DNA from: an uncultured Pelagibacteraceae bacterium
GTDB lineage: Bacteria > Pseudomonadota > Alphaproteobacteria > Pelagibacterales > Pelagibacteraceae
Assembly: GCA_902521615.1 (NCBI GenBank)
Contig: CABYSJ010000008.1
Span: forward strand, 1 to 64,000
Direction of reading: 5' to 3'
DNA: 64,000 bases
Below the pieces are notes generated by a model, which ran no database searches, had not been told where the DNA came from, and saw nothing but the letters and a program-made list of their open reading frames with translations. This document shows, in pieces, positions 50,688 through 59,646 of this stretch (positions are counted from its first letter, which is position 1; the number at the start of each line of letters is the position of its first letter). A program made the position numbers and the translations under genes.

Positions 50688-52646
50688 TTGAGCAAACTAC
50701 ACAATGATTTAGCTAATTGCATCAGATTTTTATCAATTGATGCTGTTCAAAAAGCAAATTCAGGTCACCCAGGAATGCCAATGGGTATGGCAGATGTTGC
50801 AACGGTGTTATTCAAAAATTTTTTAAGATTTAATCCAAAGAATCCAGATTGGTTAAATAGAGATAGATTTGTTTTGTCTGCTGGTCATGGTTCTATGCTT
50901 TTATATTCTTTGCTTTACCTAACTGGATATAAAAGCATATCAATTAATAATATTAAAAATTTTAGGCAGCTTAATTCTATTTGTGCTGGACATCCTGAAT
51001 ATCATCCGAAAACAGGTATTGAAACTACAACAGGTCCTCTTGGGCAAGGTATATCTAATGCAGTTGGTTTTGCAATTGCTGAAGAAATTTTAAAAAATAA
51101 ATTAGGTAAAGATTTAATTAATCACAAGACTTATGTTTTAGCTGGAGATGGTTGTTTAATGGAAGGTATAAGTCATGAAGCGATGAGTTTAGCAGGACAT
51201 TTAAAACTTAAAAATTTAGTTATGCTATTTGATAATAATTCAATTTCAATTGATGGTCCAACAAATCTCGCGGTTTCAGATAATTTTAAAAAAAGATTTG
51301 AAGGATATGGTTGGGATTATATTCCTATCAACGGTCATAATGAAAAAGAAATTTTTAAAGCACTAAAAAAAGTTCAAAAAGCTAAAAAACCTACTGTGAT
51401 TTCTTGTAAAACAAAGATTGGATATGGTTCACCGAATAAATCAGGAAAAGCATCATCCCATGGAAGCCCATTGGGAGTAGATGAAATCAAGCTTGTAAGA
51501 AAAGCTTTAAATTGGAAAACAAAACCTTTTGATATCCCAAATCACATTTTAAATGAATGGAGAAAAATTGGCCAAAGAGGAAAAATTTTAGAAAAAAAAT
51601 GGAACAAGGTATTAAAAAGAAAAAAAATAAAATTTAATCAAACTTTAAAAAATAACTTTACTACGGCGCTTAAGAAAGAAAAAGAGAATGCAATAAAGGA
51701 TCCAAAAAGTTTAGCTACTAGAAAATGCTCAGAAATGACATTGAATGCATTAACAAAACAAAAAAATAATTTAATTGGTGGCTCTGCCGATTTAGCGGGA
51801 TCAAATAATACAAAAACTAAAAACCATAAAATAATAAAACCTGGAGATTTTACTGGTGACTACATTCACTACGGAGTGAGAGAACACGCAATGAGTGGGG
51901 TCATGAATGGTATCGCACTTCACAGTAATCTAATTCCTTATGGAGGTACTTTTTTAATATTTTCTGATTATTGCAAACCTTCGATCAGATTGTCAGCCTT
52001 AATGAAAAAAAGAGTCATTTATGTAATGACTCATGATTCTATTGGGCTCGGAGAAGATGGCCCTACCCATCAACCTATAGAACAGCTTTCGGGCTTACGT
52101 GCTATACCTAACCTAAATGTATTCAGACCTGCAGACAGAATTGAAACTATCGAGTGTTGGGAACATGCATTAAAAAGCTCAAAAACACCTAGCGTTCTAT
52201 CTTTAACAAGACAAAATTTAAATCCAGTGAGAAAAACATACTCTAATAAAAACTTGTGCTCATTAGGTGCTTATGAGGTTTTAAGAACAAATAAAAAAAT
52301 TAATCTAACAATATTAGCGAGTGGATCTGAAGTTAATCTAGCTTTAGAGGTTAGCCATAAATTAGCCAAAGATAAAATATATTCTAAAGTGATATCAATG
52401 CCTTCTATGGAACTTTTTGAATTACAATCAAAATCTTATAAAAATAAAATTTTAGAAGAAACAAAATTTAAAATATCCATTGAAGCTGGATCAAGCGATT
52501 GTTGGAAAAAATATGTAGGTGATAACGGTATTACTTTTGGAATTGATGAATTCGGAAAAAGTGCACCCTATAAAGATATTTATAAATATTTTGGACTAGA
52601 GAGTACAAACATTAAAAATATCACTAAAAAATTATTAAATAAATAA
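50688..52646 (+). CDS. tkt: Transketolase
   Basis: ThDP enzyme moving two-carbon units between sugar phosphates. The 652-residue protein has [39 protein letters not shown], the ThDP motif [40 protein letters not shown] and [11 protein letters not shown]. It starts on TTG (50688), since no in-frame ATG lies upstream of the conserved N-terminus. It leads the tkt-gap-pgk-fba operon, with 1-base gaps or overlaps. Confidence 0.97.
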   Translation: MSKLHNDLANCIRFLSIDAVQKANSGHPGMPMGMADVATVLFKNFLRFNPKNPDWLNRDRFVLSAGHGSMLLYSLLYLTGYKSISINNIKNFRQLNSICAGHPEYHPKTGIETTTGPLGQGISNAVGFAIAEEILKNKLGKDLINHKTYVLAGDGCLMEGISHEAMSLAGHLKLKNLVMLFDNNSISIDGPTNLAVSDNFKKRFEGYGWDYIPINGHNEKEIFKALKKVQKAKKPTVISCKTKIGYGSPNKSGKASSHGSPLGVDEIKLVRKALNWKTKPFDIPNHILNEWRKIGQRGKILEKKWNKVLKRKKIKFNQTLKNNFTTALKKEKENAIKDPKSLATRKCSEMTLNALTKQKNNLIGGSADLAGSNNTKTKNHKIIKPGDFTGDYIHYGVREHAMSGVMNGIALHSNLIPYGGTFLIFSDYCKPSIRLSALMKKRVIYVMTHDSIGLGEDGPTHQPIEQLSGLRAIPNLNVFRPADRIETIECWEHALKSSKTPSVLSLTRQNLNPVRKTYSNKNLCSLGAYEVLRTNKKINLTILASGSEVNLALEVSHKLAKDKIYSKVISMPSMELFELQSKSYKNKILEETKFKISIEAGSSDCWKKYVGDNGITFGIDEFGKSAPYKDIYKYFGLESTNIKNITKKLLNK

Positions 52647-52647
52647 A

Positions 52648-53655
52648 ATGACAATTAAAATTGGAATAAATGGAATGGGACGGATTGGTCGTATGGTTGT
52701 TAGATCAATCGTCGAAAGTAAAAATAAAAATTTAAAAATTAATCATATAAACAACAGGTCAAATTCAGAAACTACATCTAAATTAATCAAATATGATTCT
52801 ATACATGGAAAATTAAATGCTGATTTAGATTATAATCCAAATCATTTAATAATTAATAAAAATAAAATTACATTTTCTCAAGAAACAAAAATTGAAGACA
52901 TAAATTGGAAAAAACATAATGTTGATTATGTTTTCGAATGTACTGGAAAATTTAATTCGAAAGAAAATCTTCTTGCTCATATAGAAAATGGTGCAAAAAA
53001 GGTGATCGTTTCTGCTCCATGTAAAAATGCTGACAAAACAATAGTATTTGGTGTTAATGAAAATATAATTACTAAAGAGGATAAAATAATATCTGCAGCT
53101 TCGTGTACAACTAATTGTCTAGCACCTGTAACCAGTGTTCTTGATGAAAATTTTGAAATTGAAAAAGGTTTTATGACTACAATTCATGCATTTACTAGCG
53201 ATCAGAGAATTTTAGATAATTCTCACAAAGACCCAAGAAGAGCAAGATCTGCGGGTCAATCAATAGTTCCCACCTCAACAGGAGCTTCGAAAGCAATAGG
53301 AGAAATAATACCAAACCTAAAAGGGAAACTAGAAGGTGTTGCGATGAGAGTACCTACTCCTAATGTTTCTCTTGTTGAATTAGTTTTTTGTACAAAAAAA
53401 GATATTAATATAAAAAAAATTAATGATGCCTTTGAACAAGCATCAAAAAATAAATTGAAAAATATCTTAGAAGTTACTCATGAAAAATTAGTATCAATAG
53501 ATTTTAATCATCATCCTGCTTCTGCAATAGTAGATGCTTCTTTAACAAATGTAGTTGGAAGCAATATGGGCAAAATATCAGCCTGGTATGATAATGAATG
53601 GGGCTTTTCTAATAGAATGTGTGATATAGCTGAAACTTTGCATAAAATCTCTTAA
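52648..53655 (+). CDS. gap: Glyceraldehyde-3-phosphate dehydrogenase, probably NADP-capable
   Basis: Phosphorylating GAPDH of 335 residues. It has IGINGMGRIGRMVVRSI, the catalytic ISAASCTTNCLAPVTSV, and AMRVPTPNVSLVELVF. Cofactor-site residues differ from NAD enzymes. The fingerprint Asp-Leu (32-33 in the Bacillus numbering) reads Asn-Arg in INHINNRSNS, and the usual Leu/Thr-Pro/Leu before HKD reads Asn-Ser in RILDNSHKD. These changes favour NADP(H), so a biosynthetic direction is inferred. It lies between tkt and pgk. Confidence 0.95.
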   Translation: MTIKIGINGMGRIGRMVVRSIVESKNKNLKINHINNRSNSETTSKLIKYDSIHGKLNADLDYNPNHLIINKNKITFSQETKIEDINWKKHNVDYVFECTGKFNSKENLLAHIENGAKKVIVSAPCKNADKTIVFGVNENIITKEDKIISAASCTTNCLAPVTSVLDENFEIEKGFMTTIHAFTSDQRILDNSHKDPRRARSAGQSIVPTSTGASKAIGEIIPNLKGKLEGVAMRVPTPNVSLVELVFCTKKDINIKKINDAFEQASKNKLKNILEVTHEKLVSIDFNHHPASAIVDASLTNVVGSNMGKISAWYDNEWGFSNRMCDIAETLHKIS

Positions 53656-54833
53656 TGAGAAGTATTATAAACGAAAAAAATCTTATCAATAAAAAAATAT
53701 TATTAAGATTAGATTTGAATGTTCCTTTAGAAAGAGACAAGATAACAGATACAACAAGAATTGATAAAATTCTTCCTACATTAAATTTTTTGATTAAAGA
53801 AAAAGCTAAAATTATAATTTTATCACATGTTGGAAGACCAAAAGGTAAAGTTGTTAAAGATCTCTCCCTAAAACCAATTTGTGAAGAATTGCAAAATAAA
53901 TTAAGAAAAAAAGTAAAACTTATTCGCGAAAATATTAAAAAAATAAAAACTAAAAATTTCTTCAGTAACTACAATGAAGATATTTTTATTTTAGAAAATA
54001 TTAGATTTTATTCAGAAGAAGAGCAAAATGACAATAAATTTGCTGAACAGCTATCAAATCTTGGAGATATATATGTAAATGACGCTTTCTCATGTTCGCA
54101 CAGAGCTCATGCCTCGATTCATGAAATTCCCAAATTCTTACCCTCTTTTTCTGGGTTACAGTTAGACTTAGAAGTGAATGCGCTTAATAAAATAACTTCT
54201 GAAATTACAAGACCAATTACTTGTATTATTGGTGGATCTAAAATTTCAACTAAGATTAATGTTATTAAAAATTTAATTACTAAATTTGACAATATTATAA
54301 TTGTTGGGGGTATGGCTAATAATTTTATAGAATATTTTGGAAATAATGTTGGAAAATCTATAAAAGATAAAAATTGTGATAAAATAGTTGAAGAAGTCAT
54401 ATCTCTTTCGAAAAAAGAAAAGTGTAAAATAATCTGTCCAGAAGATGTGATTGTATCTAAAGATTTAAATGGATCTCCTCAAAAAAAAGAATTGAGCAAA
54501 ATATTATCTGATGAAATGATATTAGATATTGGTCCAAAAACTATAGAAAAAATAACAAAAATTATTGATAGCAGTAAAACTATACTTTGGAATGGGCCCG
54601 CAGGATATTTTGAAAATCCAAATTTTGCTTATGGAAGTATTCAAATAGCAAAAAAAATAATTGAAAATAATAAAGCAAACAAAATTTTTTCAGTTGCTGG
54701 TGGTGGGGACACAGTTTCTTTATTAAATAATTTAAACGCTGTTAACGAGTTTAATTTTGTTTCAACTGCAGGTGGAGCTTTTTTAGAATATCTTGAAGGT
54801 AAAAACCTTCCTGGTATAACCGCATTAAATTAA
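53655..54833 (+). CDS. pgk: Phosphoglycerate kinase
   Basis: Interconverts 1,3-bisphosphoglycerate and 3-phosphoglycerate with ADP/ATP. The 392-residue protein has LLRLDLNVPLERDKITDTTR, IILSHVGRPKG, FILENIRFYSEEE, VNDAFSCSHRAHASIHEIP and the nucleotide-side IIGGSKISTKINVIKNLI and SVAGGGDTVSLLN. It shares one base with the gap stop and ends one base before fba. Confidence 0.97.
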   Translation: MRSIINEKNLINKKILLRLDLNVPLERDKITDTTRIDKILPTLNFLIKEKAKIIILSHVGRPKGKVVKDLSLKPICEELQNKLRKKVKLIRENIKKIKTKNFFSNYNEDIFILENIRFYSEEEQNDNKFAEQLSNLGDIYVNDAFSCSHRAHASIHEIPKFLPSFSGLQLDLEVNALNKITSEITRPITCIIGGSKISTKINVIKNLITKFDNIIIVGGMANNFIEYFGNNVGKSIKDKNCDKIVEEVISLSKKEKCKIICPEDVIVSKDLNGSPQKKELSKILSDEMILDIGPKTIEKITKIIDSSKTILWNGPAGYFENPNFAYGSIQIAKKIIENNKANKIFSVAGGGDTVSLLNNLNAVNEFNFVSTAGGAFLEYLEGKNLPGITALN

Positions 54834-54834
54834 A

Positions 54835-55845
54835 ATGTCTGAATTAAATAAAATTGCACTTAAAATAATTTCCAATGGCAAGGGCATACTTGCGGCTGAT
54901 GAAAGCAATGGAACTATGACAAAAAGACTTGAGGCAGTAAATGTAAAATCAACACCAGAAAATAGACTTTCATTCAGAGAAATTCTTTTTTCATCGGATG
55001 GAATGAGAGATTGCATAGGTGGTGTTATTCTTTACGATGAAACCATAAATCAAATTTCGAGCACAGGAAAATCAATACCAAATTTAATATCTAGTTCAGG
55101 TGCAGTTCCTGGAATTAAAGTTGATACTGGTGCAAAAGATTTAGCAAATTCCCTTAAAGAAAAAATTACAGAAGGATTAGATGGTCTTAGAGATAGATTA
55201 AAAAAATATTATGATCTTGGAGCAAGATTCACAAAATGGAGAGGTGTCTATTCTATCAGTGAAAAATATCCAAGCGAACTGGCAATTAGTAGTAATGCTC
55301 ATGCACTTGCTAGGTACTCTGCATTAGTTCAAGAGAGTGGAATGGTTCCAATAGTAGAACCTGAGGTACTGATGGATGGAAACCATTCCTCAGAAGTTTG
55401 TTTAAATAAAACATCAGAGGTAATTAAAAAGTGTTTTGAGGAACTAATTTTACACAAAGTTGATCTCTCAGGAATAATATTAAAACCAAATATGATTTTG
55501 CCTGGGAGCTTATCAGAAAATAAAATTTCTAGTGAAGAAGTTTCAATCAAAACTTTAGAATGCCTTAAAAATTCTGTACCCAATGAAGTTCCTGGAATAG
55601 CTTTTTTATCTGGAGGGCAATCTGAAATTGAAGCTACAGAAAATTTAAATTTAATAAATAAAAATAATAATACAAATTTTATAATAACCTATTCATATGG
55701 AAGAGCTCTTCAGCAAAGTGCTTTGAAAGTTTGGTCTAATGATATTAAAAATGTAGAAGCAACTCAAACTACTTTTAATCATAGAGCTAAAATGTGCACC
55801 TTGGCTGCTCAAGGAAAATGGTCTAGCGAACTTGAAAATAAATAA
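54835..55845 (+). CDS. fba: Fructose-bisphosphate aldolase, class I
   Basis: Schiff-base aldolase of 336 residues, unlike the metal-dependent class II enzyme of most proteobacteria. It shows GKGILAADESNGTMTKRLEA, NRLSFREILFSS, ARFTKWRGVYSI, VPIVEPEVLMDGNH, GIILKPNMILPG with the Schiff-base lysine, and FLSGGQSEIEATENL. With gap, pgk and tkt it completes the triose-to-hexose steps. The thiE start lies inside its last 14 bases. Confidence 0.95.
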   Translation: MSELNKIALKIISNGKGILAADESNGTMTKRLEAVNVKSTPENRLSFREILFSSDGMRDCIGGVILYDETINQISSTGKSIPNLISSSGAVPGIKVDTGAKDLANSLKEKITEGLDGLRDRLKKYYDLGARFTKWRGVYSISEKYPSELAISSNAHALARYSALVQESGMVPIVEPEVLMDGNHSSEVCLNKTSEVIKKCFEELILHKVDLSGIILKPNMILPGSLSENKISSEEVSIKTLECLKNSVPNEVPGIAFLSGGQSEIEATENLNLINKNNNTNFIITYSYGRALQQSALKVWSNDIKNVEATQTTFNHRAKMCTLAAQGKWSSELENK

Positions 55846-56446
55846 AAAAAAATTTGTTTATCTTATTTCCCCTAACAAAATAACCTATTCTTTCTATAAC
55901 AATCTAAAGTTAGTTTTAAAAACTGGAAAAGTAAGTTTTTTTCAGCTCAGACTTAAAAGTTACTCTCAGAATAAGAAAATGATAATTGGAAAAAAAATTA
56001 AAAATATATGTAAAAAAAATAAAGTAAAATTTATAATTAATGATGATCCTTTGCTTGCTAGAAAATTAAACGCAGATGGTTGCCATCTAGGTCAAAAAGA
56101 TATGAATATTAATATAGCAAAAAAAATACTTGGTAAAAAAATTATAGGAATTACCTGTCATAATTCCATTAATTTAGCAAAAAAAGCAATTAAAGCCAAA
56201 GCTGATTACATCGCATTTGGTGCTTTTAATCAATCTAAAACTAAAAAAACTAAGCATGTAGCGTCTGTAAAGATTTTAAATAAAGTTAAAAAATTTACAA
56301 AAACTCCAACAGTAGCTATTGGTGGAATTAATTCATTTAATTATAAAAATCTATTATTGAATAATGCCAATTTTTTAGCTATTTCAGGCTACATTTGGAA
56401 AAACAAAAAATATAAACCGTTACAAGCTATAGAAAGATTGAAATGA
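55832..56446 (+). CDS. thiE: Thiamine phosphate synthase (ThiE family)
   Basis: Couples HMP diphosphate to the thiazole phosphate. The 204-residue TIM-barrel protein has FFQLRLKSYSQNKK, FIINDDPLLARKLNADGCHL, LGQKDMNINIAKKI, GITCHNSINLAKKAIKAKAD, YIAFGAFNQSKTKKTKH and PTVAIGGINSFNY. The GPxFxT site reads GAFNQSKT, a divergent form seen in the ThiE/TenI group. TenI would be the alternative, but thiD in the window favours synthesis. The high lysine content reflects the AT-rich genome. Confidence 0.82.
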   Translation: MKINKKKFVYLISPNKITYSFYNNLKLVLKTGKVSFFQLRLKSYSQNKKMIIGKKIKNICKKNKVKFIINDDPLLARKLNADGCHLGQKDMNINIAKKILGKKIIGITCHNSINLAKKAIKAKADYIAFGAFNQSKTKKTKHVASVKILNKVKKFTKTPTVAIGGINSFNYKNLLLNNANFLAISGYIWKNKKYKPLQAIERLK

Positions 56447-57003
56447 AAATTAACGCTGGAGAAATAAGAGTTGGAATGCTCTTAGAATATAAAAATGACT
56501 TATGGCAAGTTTTAAAAACCCAACATGTAAAACCAGGAAAAGGTGGCGCGTTTGCTCAAGTTGAAATGAAAAGCTTAAATAAAAATACAAAGTTAAATGA
56601 AAGGTTTAGATCAAGTGAAACAGTAGAAAAAGCATCATTAGAGGAAACGACTTTCAATTATCTTTATAGTGATGACGCTAATTATTTTTTTATGGATCCA
56701 AAAACATTTGAACAAATAGAAATTAAAAAACAAATTGTGGGTGATAAAGGTAAACTTTTAACTGAAAACCTAGAGGTTTCTGTAAGTTTTTATAATGAAA
56801 GCCCACTATCAATTGAATTACCTAATCAAGTACAATGCAAAATTGAAACTACTGATGTAGCCCTAAAAGGACAAACTGTATCATCATCTTACAAACCAGC
56901 AACTCTTGATAATGGTTTAAATATTCAGGTTCCTCCATTTATTGAAGCAGGTGATGAAATCATAGTTGATACTAGAAATTTAGAATATATTAAAAAAATC
57001 TAA
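56443..57003 (+). CDS. efp: Translation elongation factor P
   Basis: Relieves ribosome stalling at proline stretches. The 186-residue protein has the three beta-barrel domains: KINAGEIRVGMLLEYKNDLW, the loop HVKPGKGGAFAQVEMK with the modifiable lysine, RFRSSETVEKASLEE, and the C-terminal VDTRNLEYIKKI. It overlaps thiE by four bases (ATGA) and precedes the phosphatase gene by one base. Confidence 0.97.
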   Translation: MKINAGEIRVGMLLEYKNDLWQVLKTQHVKPGKGGAFAQVEMKSLNKNTKLNERFRSSETVEKASLEETTFNYLYSDDANYFFMDPKTFEQIEIKKQIVGDKGKLLTENLEVSVSFYNESPLSIELPNQVQCKIETTDVALKGQTVSSSYKPATLDNGLNIQVPPFIEAGDEIIVDTRNLEYIKKI

Positions 57004-57004
57004 A

Positions 57005-57745
57005 ATGATCTCTATATCTTCAAATTTAAATATAATGATCAAAGCCGCTGAAAAAGCCTCAAAGTCTGCGATAAGAGATTTTGGAGAAGTTGAGAAACTA
57101 CAAGTGTCTAAAAAAGGACCCCGAGATTTTGTCACAAAAACTGACAAACATGTAGAAAAAATTCTAATTGAAGAACTTTCTAAAACAAAAAAAAATTATT
57201 CTTTTTTATCAGAAGAAGTTGGTTCAATTAAAAACAAAGATACTGATAACATTTGGATTATCGATCCAATAGATGGAACAACAAATTTTCTACACGGTAT
57301 TCCTCATTTTGCAATTTGTTTAGCACTTGAATCTAAAAAAGAGATAATTAGTGGTTTAATTTACGATCCTATTAAAGATGAAATATTTTATGCAGAAAAA
57401 AACAAGGGGGCATATCTAAATAATCAAAGATTACGAGTATCAAACAAAAATATAATAGATGAATGTTTGTTTTCGAGTAATCATGAAGGAGTAAAATTCA
57501 GTAATTTGAATATGAGGTATAGCGGATGTGCAGCTTTAGATTTGGCTTATGTAGCTTCAGGTAGATTAGATGGTTTTTTTCATAATAAAATTAATATTTG
57601 GGACGTTGCAGCAGGAGCCTTATTGGTAGAAGAGGCGGGTGGGATAGTTAATGATTTATATAAATTTGATCAGAATAATATAGATATTCGAGCATCAAGT
57701 GGTGCAATTAATGATAAAATGCTTGAAAATTTAAAGAACTTTTAA
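57005..57745 (+). CDS. suhB: Inositol monophosphatase family protein (SuhB-like)
   Basis: Mg-dependent phosphatase of 246 residues. Metal-site motifs are FLSEEVGSIKNKDTDNIWII, DPIDGTTNFLHGIPHFAICL and NIWDVAAGALLVEEAGGIV. SuhB also takes part in rRNA antitermination in E. coli; the exact substrate here is not determinable, and related 3'-phosphoadenosine or fructose phosphatases share the fold. It starts one base after efp. Confidence 0.88.
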   Translation: MISISSNLNIMIKAAEKASKSAIRDFGEVEKLQVSKKGPRDFVTKTDKHVEKILIEELSKTKKNYSFLSEEVGSIKNKDTDNIWIIDPIDGTTNFLHGIPHFAICLALESKKEIISGLIYDPIKDEIFYAEKNKGAYLNNQRLRVSNKNIIDECLFSSNHEGVKFSNLNMRYSGCAALDLAYVASGRLDGFFHNKINIWDVAAGALLVEEAGGIVNDLYKFDQNNIDIRASSGAINDKMLENLKNF

Positions 57746-57773
57746 TTGTGTTCTAAATTTCTTTTGCTATAAG
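57746..57773 (+). promoter_or_regulatory. Candidate promoter for rpmE-trcR
   Basis: TTGTGT (57746-57751) and TATAAG (57768-57773) are spaced by 16 bases, overlapping the suhB stop. The -10 ends seven bases before the rpmE ATG, which would give a leaderless or nearly leaderless transcript. Confidence 0.45.
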
Positions 57774-57780
57774 TCACGAT

Positions 57781-58011
57781 ATGAAAAAAGAGATACACCC
57801 AAACTACCACACTATAAAAGTTGAAATGACTGATGGTACCCAATTTGAAACTAAATCAACTTGGGGTGCTAAGGGGGATATATTAAAATTAGAGATAGAT
57901 CCTAAATCTCATGCAGCCTGGACTGGTGGAAAGCAAAAGTTAATGGATAAAGGTAGAATAAGTAAATTTAATAAAAAATTCCAAAATTTTAAATCTGAAA
58001 AAAAAAGTTAA
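57781..58011 (+). CDS. rpmE: 50S ribosomal protein L31
   Basis: A 76-residue bL31 protein: [20 protein letters not shown], then SKSH-like [20 protein letters not shown] and FNKKFQNF. It contains no cysteine, so it is the zinc-independent form. It ends immediately before trcR (ATG at 58012). Confidence 0.95.
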   Translation: MKKEIHPNYHTIKVEMTDGTQFETKSTWGAKGDILKLEIDPKSHAAWTGGKQKLMDKGRISKFNKKFQNFKSEKKS

Positions 58012-58593
58012 ATGTCGAACGCACCCTTAATGCCAATGGCAACTGCTGTATGGTTAGTAGAAAATACATCTTTAACATTCAAGCAAATTGCAGATTTTTG
58101 TAAACTACATGAAGTAGAAATACAAGGGATTGCTGATGGAGAAGTTGCTAAAGGTATAAAAGCATATAACCCAATTATTTCAGGACAACTTTCAAGAGAG
58201 GAAATTGAACTATCATCAAAAGACAAAAATAGACCACTAAATATTAAAACCAGTGATATTGAAATTTCAAATAACGAAAAAAAAATAAAGAAATATATTC
58301 CTTTATCAAAAAGACAAGATAAACCCGACTCAGCTTTATGGTTAATTAAACAACACAATACACTAAAAGATTCTCAAATAGCCAAATTGGTTGGCATTAC
58401 CAAAAATTCTGTTACATCAATAAGAAATAAAAGTTATTGGAACTATAATAATTTAAATCCAAAAGATCCAGTTGCTCTAAATTTATTTACTCAAAAAGAT
58501 TTGGTGGAGGCTATCGAAAAAGCTGAAAGAAGAATAAAAAGAGAAAAAAAAGAAAAAGAGAAACAAAATAAGTCAAACCAGGTATCTCTTTGA
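58012..58593 (+). CDS. trcR: TrcR-family (DUF1013) cell-cycle transcriptional regulator
   Basis: A 193-residue protein of the alphaproteobacterial DUF1013 family, named after a Caulobacter cell-cycle regulator. It begins NAPLMPMATAVWLVENTSLT with FKQIADFCKLHEVEIQGIAD. A second half has PDSALWLIKQHNTLKDSQIA with KLVGITKNSVTSIRNKSYWN, a helix-turn-helix-like unit. Both halves resemble helix-turn-helix repeats. Its targets in SAR11 are unknown. It directly follows rpmE. Confidence 0.87.
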   Translation: MSNAPLMPMATAVWLVENTSLTFKQIADFCKLHEVEIQGIADGEVAKGIKAYNPIISGQLSREEIELSSKDKNRPLNIKTSDIEISNNEKKIKKYIPLSKRQDKPDSALWLIKQHNTLKDSQIAKLVGITKNSVTSIRNKSYWNYNNLNPKDPVALNLFTQKDLVEAIEKAERRIKREKKEKEKQNKSNQVSL

Positions 58594-58607
58594 TAAATAA
58601 AAACGAT

Positions 58608-58635
58608 AGACATAAATTTATAAAAATGTTATCTA
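58608..58635 (+). promoter_or_regulatory. Candidate promoter for rpsU
   Basis: TAGACA (58608-58613) and TATCTA (58630-58635) are spaced by 16 bases in the 52-base gap after trcR. Predicted transcription would begin a few bases before the GGAGG ribosome site at 58648. Confidence 0.4.
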
Positions 58636-58645
58636 ACCACTTTTT

Positions 58646-58852
58646 TTGGAGGTAGTTATTAAAATAGAAGTTAAAGATAATAATGTTGAACAAGCTTTGA
58701 GGGTTTTAAAAAGAAAACTTCAAAGAGATGGTTTCTTTAAAGTAATTAAATTAAAGAACACTTATGAAAAACCATCTGAAAAGAAAAAAAGAATTCTCCA
58801 AGAAAATATTAAAAGAGTTAAAAAGTTAAATAAGCTAAAAAATAGAATTTAA
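58646..58852 (+). CDS. rpsU: 30S ribosomal protein S21
   Basis: bS21 of up to 68 residues: KIEVKDNNVEQALRVLKRKL, QRDGFFKVIKLKNTYEKPSE and a lysine-rich tail. No in-frame ATG exists; a stop lies in frame at 58634-58636. TTG at 58646 is the longest usable start, but a strong GGAGGT site at 58648-58653 overlaps it. The better-spaced codon is ATT at 58658, giving 64 residues starting just before KIEVKDNN, as in alphaproteobacterial S21. The frame and identity are secure; the start is not. Confidence 0.92.
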   Translation: MEVVIKIEVKDNNVEQALRVLKRKLQRDGFFKVIKLKNTYEKPSEKKKRILQENIKRVKKLNKLKNRI

Positions 58853-58858
58853 AAATAC

Positions 58859-58935
<77 letters not shown>

Positions 58936-58942
58936 ATTTAAA

Positions 58943-59641
58943 CTATATTTTAAAATTAGATTTTTTACTATCGACGAGAAAAGCTTTAACTGTTTCTATA
59001 GTTAACTGATCGAATGATTTTCCAAATTTTTCTATTTTCTCAATTATAGCTGGTGGAATAGTAATTATATGACAGCCTAATTGTTTAGCTTGTAGAAAAT
59101 TATACGGCTCTCTAACACTTGCCCATAAAATTTCTACATTTTTAAATTTCTTTGCTAATTTTATACTTTTAGTAAATTCAGGGATAGGATCCTTACCAGT
59201 ATCTCCTGCCCTTCCTGCAAAAATTGAAATTATCACTTTTGTTTTTTTGTTAATTAATTTAAGTATTTTTGCAGTTTGATTGGCTGTGAATACTGCTGTT
59301 ATATTTAACTTAATATTTTTACTATTTAGCTCTTTAATTACATTTCCTGAAAATTTATTTTTTGAATTAACAACTGGAACTTTTACATATACATTTTTAC
59401 CCCATCTATTTATTTTTCTTCCTTGCTCGATCATAGAATGTTGATCGTCCGCAAATACTTCAAAAGAAATAGGTTTATTTCTACAAACTTTAAGTATTTG
59501 TTTAGAGTATGATTTGTAATCTTTCGCACCAGCTTTTCTCATCAAACTTGGATTAGTGGTAAATCCTTTGACAATTGATTTACTATTATATTTTTTTATT
59601 AAGGATATGTCTGCAATATCACAAAAAATCTTTGTATTCAT
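58943..59641 (-). CDS. tal: Transaldolase family protein (small type)
   Basis: A 232-residue TIM-barrel of the short transaldolase/fructose-6-phosphate aldolase group. Motifs are KIFCDIADISLIKKYN, VKGFTTNPSLMRKAGAKDYK, ISFEVFADDQHSMIEQGRKI, the Schiff-base lysine in NVYVKVPVVNS, and VIISIFAGRAGDTGKDPIPE. True transaldolase and FSA-type aldolase cannot be told apart by sequence alone. It lies 5 bases after pntB and converges on tRNA-fMet. Confidence 0.85.
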   Translation of the reverse strand: MNTKIFCDIADISLIKKYNSKSIVKGFTTNPSLMRKAGAKDYKSYSKQILKVCRNKPISFEVFADDQHSMIEQGRKINRWGKNVYVKVPVVNSKNKFSGNVIKELNSKNIKLNITAVFTANQTAKILKLINKKTKVIISIFAGRAGDTGKDPIPEFTKSIKLAKKFKNVEILWASVREPYNFLQAKQLGCHIITIPPAIIEKIEKFGKSFDQLTIETVKAFLVDSKKSNFKI

Positions 59642-59646
59642 ATAAT

